Assembly (NCBI GenBank): GCA_964583335.1
Contig: CAZOVG010000008.1
Location: 110,474-174,473, forward strand
Length of the DNA: 64,000 nt
Source of the DNA: JAGNKE01 sp964583335
GTDB taxonomy: Bacteria; Pseudomonadota; Alphaproteobacteria; Micavibrionales; Micavibrionaceae
Reading direction: 5' to 3'
Part shown: positions 60,363 through 64,000 of the stretch, piece after piece
Position numbering within the stretch: the first letter of the stretch is position 1
How the letters are laid out: each line of letters begins with the position of its first letter
Notes under the pieces: model-generated
The model's database searches: none
What the model was told of the DNA's origin: nothing
What the model saw: the letters and a program-made list of their open reading frames with translations, nothing else
Translations under genes and position numbers: made by a program

Positions 60363-61628
60363 GTGAAGAAACGCAAATCCGCGCCGCTGCGGCTTGTAAA
60401 GGGGCAGAAGGCTGGCCCTTATGCGCCGCTGCTGACCATTGATCTTTTTTGCGGCGCGGGCGGAATCACGGAAGGCTTCCGGGAGGCAGGCTACGAGTGC
60501 CTGTATGGCAATGACTGTATGCCGGAAGCGATGGAGACCTTCAAAGCCAATCATCCCGAGGCGTGGGCTGATGTGCGAGACATTGAAGCGGTCGATCCGG
60601 CCTCGGTGCGCCGCAAGCTCGGATTAGCCAAGGGTGCGCTTGATGTTCTGGTCGGTGGACCCCCTTGCCAAGGATTTTCGATCAACGCGCCGGAACGCTT
60701 CCTGAGTGATCCGCGCAATAAGCTCTTCAAAGACTTTGTGCGGTTTCTTGAAGAGTTTCAGCCCAAGACCTTCGTTTTTGAAAATGTCCCCGGCCTTCTC
60801 TCGCTCGGCGATGGAAAGGTGTTCCGCCAGGTTCACAAGGAGTTTGAGCGGCTGGGCTATCACGTCACCGAAAAAATCCTTTTCGCGGCACATTATGGCG
60901 TTCCCCAAGAACGCTGGCGTTTGATCCTGCTCGGGTCAAAATTCTCTGAAATCCAGCACCCGGAGCCGACGCATTTTGCACGGGGCCGCGCGAATTTCCG
61001 GGGCGGAAGCACGCTTACTTTCCGTCTCACGGATGCTGACGCCAAGCGCCTGCTGCCTGCCGTGACGGTCGGTGAGGCGATCAGCGATCTCCCCCGCCTT
61101 GAAATGGGCGAAGGCTCAGAAACCGTCGGTTATACCGATCAGCCGCACAGCGCTTTCGCCGCCATGATGCGGAACGCCGAAGGCGTGACCTACAATCACT
61201 ATGCTGCGAAGCTCTCCAAGCAGAACGCCGAGCGCATGAAGTACATCAAACCCGGCGGCTCGTGGCGCGATATCCCGCACCATCTTCTGCCCAAGGGGAT
61301 GCAGCGCGCCCGTAAATCCGATCACACCAAGCGCTATGGCCGTTTGCGCGAAGACGGTCTTGCCGGAACGGTGCTGACCAAGTGCGACCCGCACTGGGGA
61401 GCCGTCTTCCTGCCCGATCAGGACCGTTCGCTGACCGTGCGCGAAGCTGCCCGTTTCCAGACCTTCCCTGACAGCTACAAATTCCTTGGTTCGCGTGTTT
61501 CGCAGTATGAGCAGGTCGGCAATGCCGTGCCCGTGTTGATGTCACGCGCGATTGCTCTCCAGTTGCGCGCCCACCTCGAAGAATACGGGGCCGTTCCGGC
61601 CGTCCGCGCGGACGCTGTGAATGGCTAG
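60363..61628 (+). CDS. DNA (cytosine-5) methyltransferase
   Basis: 421 residues. Motif I DLFCGAGGITEGF (27-39), catalytic C102 in GGPPCQGFS, ENV at 140-142, motif VIII QERWRLILLG and motifs IX-X RFQTFPDSY / QVGNAVP. The variable region after motif VIII sets the target, which cannot be read by eye. The start is GTG at 60363 with GAGGGGG five bases upstream; a TTG 27 bases earlier is an alternative. It overlaps the endonuclease gene by eight bases. Confidence 0.95.
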   Translation: MKKRKSAPLRLVKGQKAGPYAPLLTIDLFCGAGGITEGFREAGYECLYGNDCMPEAMETFKANHPEAWADVRDIEAVDPASVRRKLGLAKGALDVLVGGPPCQGFSINAPERFLSDPRNKLFKDFVRFLEEFQPKTFVFENVPGLLSLGDGKVFRQVHKEFERLGYHVTEKILFAAHYGVPQERWRLILLGSKFSEIQHPEPTHFARGRANFRGGSTLTFRLTDADAKRLLPAVTVGEAISDLPRLEMGEGSETVGYTDQPHSAFAAMMRNAEGVTYNHYAAKLSKQNAERMKYIKPGGSWRDIPHHLLPKGMQRARKSDHTKRYGRLREDGLAGTVLTKCDPHWGAVFLPDQDRSLTVREAARFQTFPDSYKFLGSRVSQYEQVGNAVPVLMSRAIALQLRAHLEEYGAVPAVRADAVNG

Positions 61629-62505
61629 CCGGATCATTGAATTTTTTGGATACAGCCCGGATGACACGTCGAACGCCGCTACACAGGCGCGGGCGGGCAG
61701 GCTCTGCCCGTTCAGCGGCGGAACCTGTTCCAAAACCCTAAGCGACGGGGAAATCAGCGGGGCTTGCACCCTAAAGCCAGCCACAAGCGGCCCGGTGATC
61801 TGCTGCCCGATCCGCCTCTATGCCGATAACTACCGCATTCTGAGCGATATCGTTTTGACGGCGTTCGGGGCGGCCATTCCGTTGATCCCGGCAAGCCGGA
61901 TTGCCCAACGCCAAGGCGAGTGCGTCGCTGTATTCGGAAAAGGCTGGGGCAAGGAACTGCGTTTGCCAAACCGGGGCCGCAGCGGCGGATATTTCGTGGA
62001 TTGGGTTCTGGCTCGCATCAACGCGGCCGGCGATCTGGTGGATTTTGTCGCGGTCGAAGTGCAATCCATCGACACGACGGGCAATTACCGGGGCGAGCGT
62101 GAAGCCTATCTGACTGGCCAGCCTTTTCCCGGCTCAAGCTCGGCGGGGTTCAACTGGGAAAATGTGAACAAGCGCATCCTGCCGCAGATCATCTACAAGG
62201 GGCATGTGCTCAGGCAGGAGCCCTTGTGCCAGAAGGGCCTGTTTTTCGTTTGCCCAACGCCCGTTTACGGCAAGATCAGCGAACGTTTGGGTGGTGGCCT
62301 GCGGCCTTATCCGATCCAGCCCGGAGCGTTGACCATCGTATGGTATGATGTGGGGCCGGATGTGCCTGCGGGCAGTTTGCGCGGCCTTGTTCCGGGCGGA
62401 AGTTTCACCACCACCATTGATCAGGTCGCGCTGGCCTTCACAGCGCCCAGCAATCTGCCGCCACCCAAGGTGTACGAGGACGCGATCCGTTCCGAACTGA
62501 AGTGA
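61621..62505 (+). CDS. NotI-like restriction endonuclease
   Basis: 294 residues. The spaced cysteines C29 (CPFSGGTC), C36, C49 (GACTLKP) and C61/C62 (VICCPIRLY) match the Fe-Cys4 site of the NotI family. FVDWVLA followed by VAVEVQSIDTTGNYR gives a PD-(D/E)xK-like core with Asp and Glu-x-Gln. Overlap with the methyltransferase gene supports a restriction-modification pair. The target need not be GCGGCCGC. Family call from recognised motif spacing; not searched. Confidence 0.78.
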   Translation: MASRIIEFFGYSPDDTSNAATQARAGRLCPFSGGTCSKTLSDGEISGACTLKPATSGPVICCPIRLYADNYRILSDIVLTAFGAAIPLIPASRIAQRQGECVAVFGKGWGKELRLPNRGRSGGYFVDWVLARINAAGDLVDFVAVEVQSIDTTGNYRGEREAYLTGQPFPGSSSAGFNWENVNKRILPQIIYKGHVLRQEPLCQKGLFFVCPTPVYGKISERLGGGLRPYPIQPGALTIVWYDVGPDVPAGSLRGLVPGGSFTTTIDQVALAFTAPSNLPPPKVYEDAIRSELK

Positions 62506-62514
62506 GGATTCAGG

Positions 62515-62910
62515 ATGGACCGCAGCGAGAATATGCGGCGCATCCGGGGCAAGGACACCGAGCCTGAGTGGATCGTGCGGCGGCTCGTTTACGCGCTCGG
62601 TGTCCGCTACCGCCTTCACCGCAAGGATCTTCCCGGCAAACCTGATCTCGCATTCATCGGTAAGCGCAAGTTGATCTTCGTGCATGGCTGCTTCTGGCAC
62701 CAGCACCCCGAGCCATCCTGCAAGATTGCCCGCCTTCCCAAATCGCGCACGGATTACTGGCTGCCCAAGCTGGAACGCAACCGCAGCCGGGATCAACAGC
62801 ATCTGGCCGCGTTGCAAGATGCGGGATGGGACGTGCTGGTGATTTGGGAATGCGAAGTCAGGGATGAAGCCGCGCTGGCCAAGCGGATCAAGCGCTTTCT
62901 CAAGCCATGA
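62515..62910 (+). CDS. vsr: Very short patch repair endonuclease
   Basis: 131 residues: MRRIRGKDTEPEWIVRRLV start, LPGKPDLAFIGKRKLIFVHGCFWHQHP core with the catalytic Asp and metal-binding His/Cys, and LERNRSRDQQH. Vsr nicks T:G mismatches that arise when 5-methylcytosine deaminates, so it pairs with C5 methyltransferases. It lies nine bases after the NotI-like gene, with GAGG upstream of the ATG. Normal length. Confidence 0.95.
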   Translation: MDRSENMRRIRGKDTEPEWIVRRLVYALGVRYRLHRKDLPGKPDLAFIGKRKLIFVHGCFWHQHPEPSCKIARLPKSRTDYWLPKLERNRSRDQQHLAALQDAGWDVLVIWECEVRDEAALAKRIKRFLKP

Positions 62911-63621
62911 CCGGGGCATGATTTTAACAGGTTCGCGCCAACATGTTAAAAGTGCCGCGTTTCTTTAATACATGCAGCGCCCAACTTCCCCACAGAGCGC
63001 AGGCACAACCGCCGCAAACTTTGCGGAGATTGGGGGCCATATTCGCCGCATCGCACGCTTATGGGTATTTGCGGGTATGGAATTGGGTATCGCCGCCCAT
63101 ACCTCACACGGCCTCACAGCGGCATGAGTTTGAAACGCATCCAAGGGCGGCTCCCTTGGCCGGGTCCAGCCTCGGAAGGCTGGCGGTATCCAAACGGCGC
63201 ACGGTTGGTCAGGTGTCCAGAGGCGGAACGCTCTGTGGTCGTCTCCATGGGCGAAACCATGGTGCGGGGTCCACGGGCGGCATACGCCATGGTCGCGGTT
63301 GATCGGCGAATACGATCACCATGGGTGGGTGTCGGGAGGGAGCTTGGAGGCTCCACCCTGACCAGTGATGAAACGGCTGCACGTTTCACTGGCGCAGGAA
63401 GGCTCAATGCCTAATCTGCGCCACAGGCCGGGAGGGATGCAACGGGAGGCGCGCAGCGGGCCTCCCTTGCCAAGATGGCGCTGTACTACAGCGCACATCT
63501 TGCGGCCTTCCACTTTGGTCAAACCGGGTGCGTACTACGATCAGCGCCTTGTACTACAGACCATGCGCAAACTTCGGAGGCCGGAGCCTCTTACTTCATT
63601 TCCGTAATCATATCCTCCTGA
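62911..63621. other. 710 bp non-coding stretch with clustered palindromes
   Basis: No credible gene. It contains many short inverted repeats, for example AAGGG-CGGCT-CCCTT (about 63142-63156). Four CCATGG palindromes lie within 80 bases (63245, 63257, 63287, 63319). Such density suits an origin, recombination or transfer site of the mobile element, but no iteron or core site could be defined. Confidence 0.5.
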
Positions 63622-64000
63622 ATGAGTCGCGCTCTGCTATACAAGACGCGCCCAATGCAAACGAACCTTCCATACGTCGCGCCCTCGAAGGGGTTGATCC
63701 GCTCTCTGGAAACGGATGTGCGGACGCTCGCCCACGAACGCCTCGCCGACATGCTGCGCTGCTATCAGGCGCTCCACGGCTTCGACGATGAAACAGTGGC
63801 CAGCCAGATGAACGCCTGTCCAAGCGTTCTCGGCATACGGGGACGCGATGATGACGTTCACGCCCCGATCAGCGCCGCCAAGGTCACGCGATTCAAGGAC
63901 CGCAAGACAAGGCCGCAATCCCAGACGCTCGACCAGATGACGGCATTCTTCCGGGAAAGGCTGGACGCTCACCCCTTACTCTTCTGGGCGGATATGGATG
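63622..64000 (+). CDS. Unknown protein, truncated by the window end
   Basis: An open frame runs from ATG 63622 (alternative ATG 63655) to the end without a stop, at least 126 residues. It starts MSRALLYKTRP and contains a charged helical region (VRTLAHERLADMLRCYQALHGFDDETVASQMNAC) followed by RFKDRKTRPQSQTLDQMTAFFRERL. A stop codon lies directly before the first ATG. Not recognised; probably another element gene. Confidence 0.55.
   Translation, partial: MSRALLYKTRPMQTNLPYVAPSKGLIRSLETDVRTLAHERLADMLRCYQALHGFDDETVASQMNACPSVLGIRGRDDDVHAPISAAKVTRFKDRKTRPQSQTLDQMTAFFRERLDAHPLLFWADMD

Noticed and set aside
63061..63414. 117-codon ORF in the palindrome-rich stretch
   Set aside because: Starts without a ribosome-binding site and its Gly/Arg-rich translation follows the inverted repeats; no domain.
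63637..63972. 111-codon minus-strand ORF at the window end
   Set aside because: It is antisense to a longer open frame that runs off the window and has a more protein-like composition.
1..64000. Search for tRNA, rRNA, RNase P, tmRNA and CRISPR
   Set aside because: No T-loop/acceptor pairs, rRNA blocks or direct-repeat/spacer pattern were recognised by reading; a covariance-model scan would be needed to exclude them fully.

Overview
The window reads as chromosomal DNA of an alphaproteobacterium. The evidence is GC-rich protein-coding sequence, an acpP-fabF-mltG cluster, thrS-infC linkage, full-length consensus CtrA sites (TTAA-N7-TTAA) in two intergenic regions, and products of alphaproteobacterial character. 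No rRNA, tRNA or CRISPR array was recognised. The species cannot be named from what is visible.

Layout. (1) 1-2.7 kb: thrS and infC on the minus strand. (2) 2.9-14.5 kb: a complete type I secretion locus on the minus strand. A 2016-residue adhesin with Ig/cadherin-like modules, a von Willebrand A domain and RTX repeats is followed by TolC, an ABC exporter and an HlyD fusion protein. (3) 14.5-15.9 kb: a 1.4 kb intergenic region with a CtrA site, two perfect inverted DnaA boxes beside an AT-rich stretch (candidate replication origin), and a run of strong stem-loops. (4) 15.9-18.1 kb: a duplicated pair of genes, each pair a CheY-like receiver and a small helical partner. (5) 18.1-23.3 kb: the whole phosphorylated serine pathway (serA, serC, serB) with an MFS transporter between serC and serA. 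(6) 23.4-25.7 kb: a single-domain Clp-like AAA+ protein and an RsmC-like methyltransferase. (7) 25.7-31.4 kb: a second large RTX protein, a sulfotransferase and a MATE exporter. (8) 31.4-35.0 kb: an AsmA-like protein, mltG, fabF and acpP. (9) 35.3-40.2 kb: an ArsR regulator with a probably leaderless promoter, four SRPBCC proteins, a DUF1428 protein, an MFS exporter and a short-chain dehydrogenase. (10) 40.2-45.3 kb: an aldehyde dehydrogenase followed by four overlapping genes of an unrecognised repeat family. (11) 45.6-49.5 kb: a SET-domain protein, the ABC-F ATPase Uup, a staphylococcal-nuclease-fold protein and a membrane-anchored unknown.

From about 49.5 kb to the end the content becomes that of a mobilizable element. 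It holds MobC and a MobA/MobL-type relaxase, three chained unknown genes, an RHS/YD-repeat toxin with an AT-rich immunity-like gene, and ArdA antirestriction. A restriction-modification operon follows, with an RHH regulator, C5 methyltransferase, NotI-like endonuclease and Vsr. No integrase or attachment site was found, so the right boundary lies outside the window.

The best candidate for something undescribed is the four-gene array at 40.2-43.8 kb. It has eight copies of a roughly 100-residue repeat, TGATG start-stop overlaps at every internal junction, and four perfect copies of a 26-bp segment, three of them just before gene ends. Other leads are the candidate origin with its structured neighbour, the duplicated receiver/partner pairs, and the NotI-like restriction operon beside an antirestriction gene.
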